From the NCBI GenBank assembly GCA_910577415.1, contig CAJTLK010000016.1, forward strand, positions 1 through 28,443: a stretch of 28,443 bases of DNA, written 5' to 3'. The position numbers and the translations under genes were made by a program. Within the stretch, counting starts at the first letter, position 1, and each line of letters begins with the position of its first letter. The notes under the pieces were generated by a model, which was not told the origin of the DNA, did not search any database, and was given only the letters and a program-made list of their open reading frames with translations. Shown in pieces: positions 1 through 8,392 of the stretch. The stretch comes from an uncultured Oscillospiraceae bacterium. Its GTDB lineage: Bacteria > Bacillota > Clostridia > Oscillospirales > Oscillospiraceae.

Positions 1-144
1 CTTTCCAGGGCGTCCCATATCGTGTTGATCCTGCTGATGTATATTGGCCGGGTAGGAGGGCTTTCTATGTCCATTGCCTTCCTGACTGGGCGAAAGGTAG
101 CGGATAAGATCAAATATCCCGAATTCCATGTAATGATCGGATAG
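1..144 (+). CDS. TrkH/KtrB family K+ transporter subunit, 3' end only
   Basis: Only the last 47 codons are in the window, in frame 1, ending with TAG at 142-144. They read as a hydrophobic helix followed by GRVGGLSMSIAF and a short basic cytosolic tail ending EFHVMIG. The GRVGGL segment is typical of the last pore repeat of TrkH/KtrB potassium-translocating subunits (family knowledge). The RCK regulator gene begins a few bases later, which is the usual channel-regulator pair. I cannot tell TrkH from KtrB from this fragment. Confidence 0.85.
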   Translation, partial: LSRASHIVLILLMYIGRVGGLSMSIAFLTGRKVADKIKYPEFHVMIG

Positions 145-153
145 GTGAGGAAT

Positions 154-813
154 ATGAAAACTTTTGTGGTCATTGGCCTGGGCAGGTTTGGAACCGCTGT
201 CGCCCGGGAGCTGTCCGCTCTGGGCCATGAGGTCCTGGCGGTGGACGCCGACGGAGAGGCCGTGGAGAAGGTGGCCGACAAGGTCACCCATGCCGTCTGC
301 GGCGACGCCCGTGACGCCGCCGTGCTCAAGGCCCTTGGAGTGCGCAATTACGACTGCGGCATCGTGGCCGTGGGCGGCGACGTGGGCAACTCCGCCCTCA
401 TCACCCTGAACCTGAAGGAGCAGGGGATGAAAGAGGTGGTGTGCAAGGCCCAGAGCCACGTTCACCAGCGGGTGCTGGAGAAGATCGGCGCAGACCGGGT
501 CATTTTTCCCGAGCATGAGATGGGGGTAAAGCTGGCCCAGGGCCTCTCCTCGTCCAACGTGCTCAACTTCATCGAGGTGTCCGAGGACTTCGGCATCGTG
601 GAGCTGGAGATCCCCAAGTCCTGGCAGGGGAAGACCGTCCGGGACCTGGATATTCGCAACCGCTACCATGTGAACGTCATCGCCATCCGCAAGGCGTCCG
701 AGGGCGGGCAGATCCATGTGGCCCCCATCGTGGACTACAGCCTGGAGAACGGGGACCGGGTGGTGGCCCTGGGGCGGAACGAGGACACCAATCTGCTCCA
801 CGAGGTGAAATGA
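154..813 (+). CDS. trkA: TrkA/KtrA-type RCK regulator of potassium uptake
   Basis: Cytosolic regulator that binds nucleotide and gates the membrane K+ subunit encoded just upstream. The N-terminal RCK domain shows the Rossmann loop GLGRFG near residues 8-13 and an acidic end of beta-2 (AVDAD). A C-terminal RCK_C domain occupies roughly the last 80 residues. One RCK module of about 219 residues matches KtrA-like proteins rather than the doubled TrkA of E. coli. I prefer the ATG at 154, with AGGTGAGG just before it, over the in-frame GTG at 145, which has no good ribosome site. It overlaps the next gene by 4 bases, so the three genes are probably one operon. Confidence 0.93.
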   Translation: MKTFVVIGLGRFGTAVARELSALGHEVLAVDADGEAVEKVADKVTHAVCGDARDAAVLKALGVRNYDCGIVAVGGDVGNSALITLNLKEQGMKEVVCKAQSHVHQRVLEKIGADRVIFPEHEMGVKLAQGLSSSNVLNFIEVSEDFGIVELEIPKSWQGKTVRDLDIRNRYHVNVIAIRKASEGGQIHVAPIVDYSLENGDRVVALGRNEDTNLLHEVK

Positions 814-1577
814 TGGAGAGCATCACCAGCCGAAAAAATCCGCTGTTTCAGAGCATCCGCAAGCTCAACACCTTCGCGGCCTTCCGCCGCCAGCAGGGGC
901 TTTTTGTGTGCGAAGGGCCAAAGCTGCTCCAAGAGGCGGTAAAATGGGGGGCGGAGCTGGAAACAGTGGCGTCCGTTCCCGGAACGGTCCTTCCGAAGCT
1001 GGACGTTCCCCACTGGGTGGAGACCCCCGCCGACGTGCTGCGCTCTGTCTGCGATACCGAGACCCCCCAGGGGGTGCTTTTTACCTGCCGCCTTCCCGAT
1101 ACCGCCCTGCCGGACAAACTGTCCCCAGGGCGCTATCTGGTTTTAGACGGCATTCAGGACCCGGGGAACCTGGGCACCGTTTGGCGCACTGCCGACGCAT
1201 TGGGGGCGGCGGGACTGCTTTTGACCGGCCCCTGCGCCGACCCCTTTTCCCCAAAGGCTGTCCGGGCCTCCATGGGAGCCTGTTTCCGTCTGCCGGTGTG
1301 GAGGGGGGGACGGTTCGACGTGGCCGGAGCGCTGAGAAGGAGCGGTATTCCCCTCTATGCCACCGCCCTCCGGGAGGACACGGAGGATGTAAGAGCGGCA
1401 GACCTTTCCGGGGCTGCTGTGGTCATCGGCAGCGAGGGCCAGGGCGTCTCGGAGGAAATGCTGGCCCTGGCGGAGAAGACGCTGAAGATCCCCATGGAGG
1501 AAAAATGCGAATCCCTCAATGCCGCCGTGGCCGCCGCCGTCGTGCTGTGGGAAGGGTACCGACATGAGTTTACATAA
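810..1577 (+). CDS. TrmH/SpoU family RNA 2'-O-methyltransferase
   Basis: A 255-residue SPOUT-class methyltransferase that would transfer a methyl group from S-adenosylmethionine to a ribose 2'-OH of rRNA or tRNA. All three SpoU signatures are visible: motif 1 DPGNLGTVWRTADALGA, motif 2 VVIGSEGQGVS and motif 3 IPM..CESLNAAVAAAVVLWE, which together form the trefoil knot and cofactor pocket. The N-terminal 90 or so residues (SRKNPLFQSIRKLN, then FVCEGPKLLQEA) are the substrate-binding L30e-like domain found in RlmB/TsnR-like members. The start ATG (a second ATG follows directly) overlaps the TrkA stop. Which nucleotide is methylated cannot be read from sequence, so no symbol is given. Confidence 0.9.
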   Translation: MMESITSRKNPLFQSIRKLNTFAAFRRQQGLFVCEGPKLLQEAVKWGAELETVASVPGTVLPKLDVPHWVETPADVLRSVCDTETPQGVLFTCRLPDTALPDKLSPGRYLVLDGIQDPGNLGTVWRTADALGAAGLLLTGPCADPFSPKAVRASMGACFRLPVWRGGRFDVAGALRRSGIPLYATALREDTEDVRAADLSGAAVVIGSEGQGVSEEMLALAEKTLKIPMEEKCESLNAAVAAAVVLWEGYRHEFT

Positions 1578-1659
1578 TTTTCAGGAAATAGTGATAAAGA
1601 GAGCGACACAATGGATTCTGCGCTTTTAATTTACATAATATTAGATAGGAGGCGTTCCC

Positions 1660-2883
1660 ATGGCGAACCTGAAATATTTTATCTGGCTCGCCACCCGGAA
1701 GGGGTTCCGTGCCGGTGAACTGTGGGAGCTGCTTTCCCGGTTCCACTCTCCCGAGGCGGTCTATTTTGCCGAGCGGGCGGAATACGAGCTGCTGGGGATC
1801 GCCGGAGCGCGGCGGGAGAGCTTGGAAGACAAGGACCTCCAGGGGGCGGAGGTGATCCTGGCCGATTGCGACAGGCTGGGGATACATATCATGACCATCC
1901 AGGACGCCGACTACCCGGAGCTATTGGGACGCATCGACGACCCGCCGGTGGTACTCTATTGGAGGGGCAAGGCGCTCAACGTGGACGACAGGCTGAGCAT
2001 CGGCGTGGTGGGCACCCGGAAAAGTACCCCCTATGGCGAGAGCCTGGCCGGACGGTTGGGGATAGAGTTGGCCCGGAGAGGCGTAACGCTGGTCTCGGGT
2101 ATGGCCGAGGGCATCGACGCCGCCGGGATCAAGGGCGCCCTTCAGGGCGGCGGGACGGTCATCAGCGTGCTGGGCGGCGGCATCGACGTCGTCTATCCCC
2201 GGCAAAACCGCTGGCTCTATGAGGATGTAGCCGCCGCGGGCACCCTGGTCAGCGAGTATCCGCCGGGGACAGAGCACGCGGGACGCCATTTTCCCGTCCG
2301 CAACCGCATTTTGAGCGGCCTTTCCAGAGGCGTGGTCGTGGTGGAGGCGGGGCTGCCCAGCGGCGCGCTCATCAGCGCCAGAGTCGCTCTGGACCAAAAC
2401 CGGGAGGTCTTCGCCTTTCCCGGCCCGGTGGCGGCGGAGAAAAGCCTGGGCTGTAACCGCCTCATTCAGCGGGGCGAGGCCAAGCTCGTCTTGAACGCCG
2501 ACGACCTGCTGGAAGAATTTACCGGCGTTCTTGCCAGAGAGGTGCCTCAGGGCTTGCCGCCCATGGACGAGAGGACGGTGGCCGAGCGGCTGGACGTGGA
2601 GCCTGTCCCTGCCCCAAGCCGCCCCAAAGAGGAAAAAGTGGTTGACAAGCCGCCCCAACGGGCATATATTTCTTTAACAGACGACCCCGGGGTCCTCACC
2701 GAAGACCAGCGGGACATCCTTATGGCCATCCAGCACAAGGCGCTGACGGCGGACGACATTGCCGAGACCGCCCAGCTTCCGGCCAAGCGGGTGCTCTCCG
2801 CCCTCACCATGCTCCAGCTCCAGGGCTGGGTGGAGGAAAAGCCGGGCAAGAAGTTTTACGCGGCGGTCATTGTCGCGCCGTAA
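1660..2883 (+). CDS. dprA: DNA processing protein DprA
   Basis: A 407-residue DprA/Smf protein, which binds incoming single-stranded DNA during natural transformation and loads RecA. The Rossmann-like DprA core runs roughly from residue 60 to 290 and contains GVVGTRKSTPYG, LVSGMAEGIDAAG, the GGGIDVVYP segment and NRILSGLSRGVVVVEAG, all classic family motifs. A helical SAM-like N-terminus precedes it. A Pro/Lys-rich linker (about residues 295-335) leads to a winged-helix C-terminal domain (DQRDILMAIQHKALTADDIAE). The start is set by AGGAGG seven bases upstream of the ATG. It is separated from the methyltransferase by 82 bases and from topA by 30. dprA followed by topA is a common Firmicute order. 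Confidence 0.96.
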   Translation: MANLKYFIWLATRKGFRAGELWELLSRFHSPEAVYFAERAEYELLGIAGARRESLEDKDLQGAEVILADCDRLGIHIMTIQDADYPELLGRIDDPPVVLYWRGKALNVDDRLSIGVVGTRKSTPYGESLAGRLGIELARRGVTLVSGMAEGIDAAGIKGALQGGGTVISVLGGGIDVVYPRQNRWLYEDVAAAGTLVSEYPPGTEHAGRHFPVRNRILSGLSRGVVVVEAGLPSGALISARVALDQNREVFAFPGPVAAEKSLGCNRLIQRGEAKLVLNADDLLEEFTGVLAREVPQGLPPMDERTVAERLDVEPVPAPSRPKEEKVVDKPPQRAYISLTDDPGVLTEDQRDILMAIQHKALTADDIAETAQLPAKRVLSALTMLQLQGWVEEKPGKKFYAAVIVAP

Positions 2884-2913
2884 GGAGATATGTTGTAATT
2901 TCGGAGGTAAGCC

Positions 2914-5202
2914 GTGGCTACGAAAACAAAGACTGACCTGATCATCGTGGAGTCGCCGGCAAAGGCGAAGACCATTACCAAGTACCTGGGGCCTGGCTAT
3001 GAGGTCAAGGCGTCCATGGGCCATGTCCGGGACCTGCCCAAGAGCAAGATCGGCGTGGACGTCACCGACGACTTTGCCGTGGACTATCAGCCCATCGCCG
3101 GGAAATCCGACGTCATCAACGACCTGAAGAAGGCGGCCAAAAAGAGCGGGAAAGTGTACCTGGCTACCGACCCTGACCGGGAGGGAGAGGCCATTTCCTG
3201 GCACTTGAAGGAGCTGCTGGGGCTGCCCGACGAGACCACCTACCGGGTGACCTTCAACGAGATCACCAAAAAGGTGGTGCAGGAATCCATTGCCGAGCCG
3301 CGGCAGATCGACATGGACCTGGTGGACGCCCAACAGGCGAGAAGGGTGCTGGACCGGGTGGTGGGGTATCAGATATCCCCCTTCCTCTGGAAGAAGATAC
3401 GCCGGGGCCTCTCAGCGGGCCGGGTCCAGTCGGTGGCCACCCGTCTGGTCTGCGAGCGGGAGGCTGAGATCTGTGCGTTCCAGAGCGAGGAATACTGGTC
3501 CCTGGACGCATCCCTGGAGCGGGTCAAGCCCAATGTGGGCAAGTTTACCGCCCAGTTCTACGGCAAGGAGAAGAAGGAGGAGCTTCCCAATGAGGCCAGT
3601 GTCACCGCCGTCATGGACGCGGTGCGGGAGGCCAAGTTCGTTGTCACCGACGTGAAGCGCCAGGAGAAAAAGCGCAACCCGGCCCCACCCTTTACCACCT
3701 CCACCCTCCAACAGGAGGCCAGCCGGAAGCTGGGCATGTCCCCCCGGCGCACCATGGCCATCGCCCAGCAGCTCTATGAGGGCGTGGATATCACCGGCGA
3801 GGGTACCGTGGGCCTTATCACCTATATGCGTACCGACTCTCTCCGCCTCTCCGACGAGGCCACCGCCGCCGCCAAGAGCTTTATCCTGGGGCGGTACGGC
3901 AAGGACTATTACCCCGGCTCCCCCCGGGTCTATAAGGCCAAGGCCGGCGCCCAGGACGCCCACGAGGCCATCCGCCCGTCTAATGTGGAGCTGGTGCCCG
4001 AGAACATACGGAAGGACCTGACCATTGAGCAGTTCCGGCTCTATAAGCTGATCTGGAGCCGCTTCCTGGCCTGTCAGATGTCCAGCGCCACCTATGACGC
4101 CGTCACCATCGAGACCACCGCGGGCGACTACCGCTTCCGGGCTACCCATACCGAGCTGAAGTTTTCTGGCTACACCGCCGTCTATGTGGAGGGCAAGGAC
4201 GAGGATGAGGAGGAGCTTCAATCCCCCCTGCCCGACCTGAAGGTAGGGGAGAGCCTGAGCCTGAAGGAGCTGCTGCCCAAGCAGCACTTCACCCAGCCCC
4301 CCGCCCGGTATACCGAGGCCAGCCTCATTAAGGCTTTGGAGGAGAAGGGCATTGGCCGTCCCTCCACCTACGCTCCCACCATCTCCACCATCGAGGGCAG
4401 GGAGTATGTGGTCAAGGAGGGCAAATACCTCCGCTCCACCACCCTGGGTGAGACGGTGAACGAGGTGATGAAGGAGCGTTTTCCCGACATCGCCAGCTAC
4501 GACTTTACCGCCCAGATGGAGGAGCGGCTGGACGGCGTGGAGCAGGGCAAGGAGAACTGGAAGTCTGTGCTCCGGGGCTTTTACGGCGACTTTGCCAAGG
4601 AGCTGGAGAAGGCTGAGGCCGATGTGGGCGAGCGTATCAAGGTGCCCGACGAGGTCTCCGACGAGGTCTGCCCGGTCTGTGGGCGGAACCTGGTGTTCAA
4701 GACCGGGCGGTTTGGCCGGTTCCTGGCCTGCCCCGGCTTCCCTGAGTGCACCCACACCCAGCCCATCACCGAGCAGATGCCAGGTAAGTGCCCCAAGTGC
4801 GGCGGGCGGCTCCTGAAGCGCACCGGCACTAGCAAGAAAAACGGCAAGCAGTATGCCTATTACTGCTGTGAATACCTGAGCAGCAAGGACGAGGCCAAGA
4901 AGTGCGACTTCATGACCTGGGACGTGCCCGTGGCCGACAACTGCCCGGTCTGCGGGACGACCATGTTCAAGCTCTCCGGCAGAGGGGCCAAAAAGCCCTT
5001 CTGCATCAATTCTGCCTGCTCTAACTTCCTCCCCGAGGACAAGCGGGGCTATTATAAGAAGTCCGACGGCGAGGACGGGGAGAAGAAGACCAAGGGCAAA
5101 AAGACCGCCGCCAAAAAGACTACGGCCAAAAAGACTGCCGCCAAGAAGACCACAACGAGGAAGACCACGGCGAAGAAGACCGCCGCCAAGAAAAAGGCGT
5201 GA
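2914..5202 (+). CDS. topA: DNA topoisomerase I (type IA) with Lys-rich tail
   Basis: Relaxes negatively supercoiled DNA through a covalent 5'-phosphotyrosine. The TOPRIM domain has IVESPAKAKT near residue 10 and DPDREGEAISWH near residue 86. The active-site tyrosine is Y304 in LITYMRTDS. Three four-cysteine zinc ribbons follow the core, starting at CPVCGRNL, CPKCGGRL and CPVCGTTM. The final 34 residues are a repetitive KKTAAKKTT tail, histone H1-like, which should bind DNA non-specifically. Such tails are known on actinobacterial TopA and are less usual here. GTG start with GGAGG nearby; its stop overlaps the trmFO start (GTGA). Confidence 0.98.
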   Translation: MATKTKTDLIIVESPAKAKTITKYLGPGYEVKASMGHVRDLPKSKIGVDVTDDFAVDYQPIAGKSDVINDLKKAAKKSGKVYLATDPDREGEAISWHLKELLGLPDETTYRVTFNEITKKVVQESIAEPRQIDMDLVDAQQARRVLDRVVGYQISPFLWKKIRRGLSAGRVQSVATRLVCEREAEICAFQSEEYWSLDASLERVKPNVGKFTAQFYGKEKKEELPNEASVTAVMDAVREAKFVVTDVKRQEKKRNPAPPFTTSTLQQEASRKLGMSPRRTMAIAQQLYEGVDITGEGTVGLITYMRTDSLRLSDEATAAAKSFILGRYGKDYYPGSPRVYKAKAGAQDAHEAIRPSNVELVPENIRKDLTIEQFRLYKLIWSRFLACQMSSATYDAVTIETTAGDYRFRATHTELKFSGYTAVYVEGKDEDEEELQSPLPDLKVGESLSLKELLPKQHFTQPPARYTEASLIKALEEKGIGRPSTYAPTISTIEGREYVVKEGKYLRSTTLGETVNEVMKERFPDIASYDFTAQMEERLDGVEQGKENWKSVLRGFYGDFAKELEKAEADVGERIKVPDEVSDEVCPVCGRNLVFKTGRFGRFLACPGFPECTHTQPITEQMPGKCPKCGGRLLKRTGTSKKNGKQYAYYCCEYLSSKDEAKKCDFMTWDVPVADNCPVCGTTMFKLSGRGAKKPFCINSACSNFLPEDKRGYYKKSDGEDGEKKTKGKKTAAKKTTAKKTAAKKTTTRKTTAKKTAAKKKA

Positions 5203-6491
5203 GCGCCGTCACCGTCATCGGGGCGGGACTGGCGGGGTGCGAGGCGGCCTGGCAGCTTGCCCAGCGGGGCATCTCCGTGGAGCTGCGGGAGATGAAGCCG
5301 GAAAAGTCCACCCCCGCCCACCACAGCGGCGACTTTGCCGAGCTGGTGTGCTCCAACTCCCTGCGCTCCGACCAGCTGGAAAACGCGGTGGGGCTGCTGA
5401 AGGAGGAGCTGCGGCGGCTGGGCAGCATCATCCTTTCCTGTGCCGACGCCCACCGGGTGGAGGCGGGAGCCGCCCTGGCGGTGGACCGCCACGGCTTTTC
5501 CGCCGCCGTCACCCAGGCCATCCGAAGCCATCCTCTTATTACAGTCGTCCCCGGGGAGGTCACTGACATTCCCGAGGGCGAAGCCATCATTGCCGCCGGA
5601 CCTTTGGCCTCGGCGGCTTTGACCGATTCCATTGCCAAACGCTTCCCCCACAGCGCCACCCTCAACTTTTTTGACGCCGCCGCGCCGTTGGTGTCCTTTG
5701 AGTCCATCGACATGGATAAGGCGTGGTTTGCCTCCCGGTACGACAAGGGAACACCAGATTATGTAAACTGCACCCTCTCCAAAGAAGAGTACCTGGACTT
5801 CTGGCAGGCCCTCCGCACGGCGGAGGAGGCGGAGGTCCACGGCTTCGAGGATTCCTCGGTGTTTGAGGGGTGTATGCCGGTGGAGGTCATGGCCAGGAGG
5901 GGGGAGGACACCCTCCGCTACGGCCCCCTGAAGCCCAAGGGACTGCGGGACCCACGCACCGGGCTGACCCCCTACGCGGTGGTCCAGCTCCGCAAGGACA
6001 ACGCCCAGGGCAGCGTCTATAACTTAGTGGGCTTCCAGACCCATCTGAAGTGGCCGGAGCAGAAGCGGGTATTTTCCATGATCCCCGCCCTCCGCAACGC
6101 GGAGTTCCTGCGCTATGGGGTCATGCACCGCAATACCTATTTGAAGTCTCCCGGCTTTTTGAACCGCTATTATCAGGTCATGGAGGCGCCGAATATCATG
6201 TTCGCGGGGCAGATCACCGGGGTAGAGGGGTACGTGGAATCCGCCGCCAGCGGGTGCCTGTGCGCCATAGAGCTGGCCCATCGGCTCCAGGGCAAACCTC
6301 CGGCGGACTTCCCCCGGGAGACCGCCATCGGGGCCTTGGCCCTCTATATCTCCGACGTCAGCGTTACCGACTTCCAGCCGATGAACGTGAATTTCGGCAT
6401 CATGCCCCCCTGGCCGGAGCGGGTGAAGGGCAAGCGGGAGAAGAACGCCCTCATCGCCCAGCGGGCTTTAGCCGCTTTGCCCCAGCTGTGA
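5199..6491 (+). CDS. trmFO: tRNA m5U54 methyltransferase, folate/FAD-dependent (TrmFO)
   Basis: A 430-residue flavoprotein that makes 5-methyluridine at position 54 of tRNAs, using methylenetetrahydrofolate as carbon donor and FADH2 as reductant. The N-terminal FAD-binding motif is VIGAGLAGCEAAWQLA, followed by the family signatures LREMKPEKSTPAH and FAELVCSNSLRSD. The C-terminal half contains GQITGVEGYVESAASG and NVNFGIMPPW, also typical of TrmFO. Start is a GTG overlapping the topA stop, so translation is coupled. topA-trmFO is a conserved Firmicute pair. Its last 24 bases overlap the 3' end of a convergent small gene. Confidence 0.97.
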   Translation: MSAVTVIGAGLAGCEAAWQLAQRGISVELREMKPEKSTPAHHSGDFAELVCSNSLRSDQLENAVGLLKEELRRLGSIILSCADAHRVEAGAALAVDRHGFSAAVTQAIRSHPLITVVPGEVTDIPEGEAIIAAGPLASAALTDSIAKRFPHSATLNFFDAAAPLVSFESIDMDKAWFASRYDKGTPDYVNCTLSKEEYLDFWQALRTAEEAEVHGFEDSSVFEGCMPVEVMARRGEDTLRYGPLKPKGLRDPRTGLTPYAVVQLRKDNAQGSVYNLVGFQTHLKWPEQKRVFSMIPALRNAEFLRYGVMHRNTYLKSPGFLNRYYQVMEAPNIMFAGQITGVEGYVESAASGCLCAIELAHRLQGKPPADFPRETAIGALALYISDVSVTDFQPMNVNFGIMPPWPERVKGKREKNALIAQRALAALPQL

Positions 6492-6710
6492 CGCGGCGAA
6501 GCCCAGTTGAACGCCGTAGAGGAAGCTGTTCAGCAGGGCGTGGTATTTGATCTCGGACTGTACATCAATGAGTTTTGTGCGAAGCTCCTCGGGGATATTT
6601 TCAAAAAGCCGACCCTCCAGACTTTTCAAATGCGTGTATTCCGGGGCCTTGTCGGTAAGGGTTTCCGCGTCTTCGTAAAGCAATTGGGAGAGATCGAAAA
6701 GGAGTTTCAT
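6468..6710 (-). CDS. Small DUF6809-like protein
   Basis: An 80-residue helical protein with no membrane segment (MKLLFDLSQLLYEDAETLTD at the start). Length and pattern (short N-terminal helix, an LxxLEGRLFENIPEELRTKL segment, then a YHALLNSFLYGVQLGF helix) resemble small proteins classed as DUF6809, of unknown function, often next to XRE regulators. The family name is from memory and not certain. AGGTGAT lies just before the ATG. A near-consensus promoter and a palindrome sit directly upstream, shared with the divergent XRE gene. The 3' end overlaps trmFO by 24 bases on the other strand. Confidence 0.65.
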   Translation of the reverse strand: MKLLFDLSQLLYEDAETLTDKAPEYTHLKSLEGRLFENIPEELRTKLIDVQSEIKYHALLNSFLYGVQLGFAASQLGQSG

Positions 6711-6723
6711 AGAATCACCTCGA

Positions 6724-6760
6724 CGCTAATGGTGTTAAACGCATTATAACACCATTAGCG
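6724..6760. promoter_or_regulatory. Perfect 14-bp inverted repeat, probable XRE operator
   Basis: CGCTAATGGTGTTA (6724-6737) is repeated as its exact reverse complement at 6747-6760, with nine bases between. It lies in the 75-base gap between two divergent genes, one encoding an HTH protein. The likely role is an operator through which the XRE protein controls itself and its neighbour. A transcript hairpin is less likely because no T-run follows. Confidence 0.65.
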
Positions 6761-6770
6761 CGAATGTCAA
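6743..6770 (-). promoter_or_regulatory. Minus-strand sigma-A promoter for the DUF6809-like gene
   Basis: Reading the minus strand, TTGACA (6765-6770) and TATAAT (6743-6748) are separated by 16 bases. Both boxes match consensus exactly. The palindrome at 6724-6760 covers the -10 and most of the spacer, so a bound regulator would block this promoter. Confidence 0.75.
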
Positions 6771-6785
6771 GGGGGAATAGAAAAA

Positions 6786-7004
6786 ATGGAAATTTTTTCT
6801 CAGCGGCTTCGGGAAGTACGTAAACAAGCTGGAGAGAGCAGGGCTATGTTGGGCGAAGCCCTTGGCCTCAGCATAAGCCAAATCAGCGAGCTGGAAAACA
6901 ACCGAAAAGGGACCACCTTGGAAAGGTTAGCGGTGCTTTGCCGCCACTACAACGTCTCCGCCGACTATCTGCTGGGTCTCACCGACGACCCTGCCCTGCG
7001 GTAA
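6786..7004 (+). CDS. Small XRE-family HTH regulator
   Basis: A 72-residue protein that is essentially one lambda-Cro/XRE helix-turn-helix domain: FSQRLREVRKQAGESRAMLG, then the recognition region LSISQISELENNRKG, and the closing YNVSADYLLGLTDD that is characteristic of Firmicute XRE repressors. No ligand or protease domain is attached. It lies 26 bases from a perfect palindrome and is divergent from the DUF6809-like gene, so a local repressor controlling that promoter is the simplest reading. plsX starts 15 bases after its stop, so some plsX transcription may pass through this gene. Confidence 0.88.
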   Translation: MEIFSQRLREVRKQAGESRAMLGEALGLSISQISELENNRKGTTLERLAVLCRHYNVSADYLLGLTDDPALR

Positions 7005-7019
7005 AGAAGGGAGAAGGCC

Positions 7020-8060
7020 ATGAAGATCATCATCGACGCTATGGGCGGCGACAACGCCCCCCGCTCCAATGTAGAAGGCGCCCTCAGCGCCGTTCGGGAG
7101 CTGGGAGTAGAGTGCGTATTGGTGGGGCAGGGGGATGAAATTCTCGCCGCCCTCCGGGAGCTGGGCTGCGACGCGCCCCCGCCGGGGCTGGAGATCGTCC
7201 ACGCCTCCGAGGTGGTGACGATGGAGGACAATGCCGCCACCGCCTTTAAGGAGAAGAAGGATTCCTCCCTCACCGTGGGGCTGAACCTGGTAAAGGACGG
7301 CAAGGGGGACGCCTTTGTCTCCGCCGGCTCCACCGGGGCCTTGCTCTCCGCCGCTACTCTGGTGACAAAGCGCATCCGGGGCATCCGCCGGGCGGCCATG
7401 GCCCCCCAGCTCCCCGTTCCCGGCGGGGCCATCCTCATCGACGCCGGGGCCACCGCCGAGTGCACCCCGGAGTATCTGCTGCAATTCGCCTTTATGGGCT
7501 CCTACTACGCCGAGCATATCCAGGGCAAGCCCCAGCCCCGGGTGGGGCTTTTGAACATCGGCGCGGAGGAGGGCAAGGGGACGGCGCTCCAGAAGGAGAC
7601 CCACGCCCTGCTGAAGAAGGCGGACGAGGAAGGACGCATCCACTTCACGGGCAATGTGGAGGCCCGGGAGGCGGTGCTGGGCGCGGTGGACGTCATCGTG
7701 GCCGACGGCTACTCGGGCAACATCTTCCTGAAGACCCTGGAGGGCACCGCCCTGTTCCTGGCGGGGGAGATGAAAAAGATGTTTAAGAAGAATCTTCTCA
7801 CCAAGCTCTCCGCGGTGATGGTCTCCAGCGGCATTCGGGACTTTAAGAAGCTGCTGGACTCCCGGGAGGTGGGGGGCACCGCCCTGCTGGGCATCTCCCG
7901 TCCTGTCATCAAGGCCCACGGCTCCTCCGACGGCTACGCCATCCGCAACGCCATCGCCCAGGCGGCCAAGTTTGCCTCCTCGGGCATCATCGAGAGCGTC
8001 ACCGAGAACATCGAGTACATGCGGCTTCCTGTCATGAAGGAGGAAGCGGAAAAAATTTGA
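7020..8060 (+). CDS. plsX: Phosphate acyltransferase PlsX
   Basis: A 346-residue enzyme that converts acyl-ACP and phosphate to acyl-phosphate, the donor used by PlsY to begin phospholipid synthesis; it acts at the inner face of the membrane. Diagnostic segments are IIIDAMGGDNAP at the start, SAGSTGALLSAATLV, LPVPGGAILIDAGAT, GLLNIGAEEGKG and VADGYSGNIFLKTLEG. GAAGG-type ribosome site before the ATG. Followed after about 100 bases by acpP and rnc, the classic fatty acid/phospholipid-RNase III cluster. Confidence 0.97.
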   Translation: MKIIIDAMGGDNAPRSNVEGALSAVRELGVECVLVGQGDEILAALRELGCDAPPPGLEIVHASEVVTMEDNAATAFKEKKDSSLTVGLNLVKDGKGDAFVSAGSTGALLSAATLVTKRIRGIRRAAMAPQLPVPGGAILIDAGATAECTPEYLLQFAFMGSYYAEHIQGKPQPRVGLLNIGAEEGKGTALQKETHALLKKADEEGRIHFTGNVEAREAVLGAVDVIVADGYSGNIFLKTLEGTALFLAGEMKKMFKKNLLTKLSAVMVSSGIRDFKKLLDSREVGGTALLGISRPVIKAHGSSDGYAIRNAIAQAAKFASSGIIESVTENIEYMRLPVMKEEAEKI

Positions 8061-8069
8061 TTTTCCCCC

Positions 8070-8098
8070 TTGACACCGGGGGAGATATTGCCTATTAT
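8070..8098 (+). promoter_or_regulatory. Sigma-A promoter for acpP-rnc
   Basis: TTGACA (8070-8075), 17-base spacer, TATTAT (8093-8098), in the gap between plsX and acpP. This gives acpP and rnc transcription beyond plsX readthrough. A leader of roughly 50 bases follows, containing a short GC-rich repeat (GGGCGGCAGCCGCCC) that could fold. Confidence 0.75.
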
Positions 8099-8158
8099 TC
8101 ATATAGTTTGGAGCGGGCGGCAGCCGCCCGCAAAAGCTACGGATAAGGAGCGATCACT

Positions 8159-8392
8159 ATGATCTTTGAGCGTTTGGCGCGTATTCTGGCCGAGCAGTTC
8201 GGCCTGGACGAAGAGGACATTACCGAAGAGACCGGCTTTGAGGACCTGGGCGCCGATTCGGTGGACCTGGTGGAGCTGTCCATGAACCTGGAGGAGGAGT
8301 TCGGCATTGAGGAGATGAGCGAGGAGGACATCGCCTCCATCCACAATGTGGGCGACATGGTGAGCTACCTCCGAAGCAAGCTGGGCGAGTAA
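8159..8392 (+). CDS. acpP: Acyl carrier protein
   Basis: A 77-residue very acidic four-helix protein that carries fatty-acyl intermediates on a phosphopantetheine arm. The attachment serine is S34 in LGADSVDLVELSMNLEEEF, the DSxxxxxL signature. Length and charge are normal for AcpP. It lies between plsX and rnc, and its stop overlaps the rnc start (TAATG), so the two are translationally coupled. Ribosome site AAGGAG about 9 bases before the ATG. Confidence 0.96.
   Translation: MIFERLARILAEQFGLDEEDITEETGFEDLGADSVDLVELSMNLEEEFGIEEMSEEDIASIHNVGDMVSYLRSKLGE

Noticed and set aside
3412..4755. 447-codon open frame antisense to topA
   Set aside because: Product is Leu/Gly/His-rich with no family features, and topA on the other strand is unmistakable; a high-GC shadow.
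5103..5199. Lys-rich TopA tail as a frameshift artefact
   Set aside because: It is in frame, follows three intact zinc ribbons and ends in a stop overlapping trmFO; such tails are known in other TopA proteins.
6927..8102. 391-codon minus-strand frame over plsX
   Set aside because: Low-complexity Gly/His/Leu-rich translation antisense to clear PlsX motifs.
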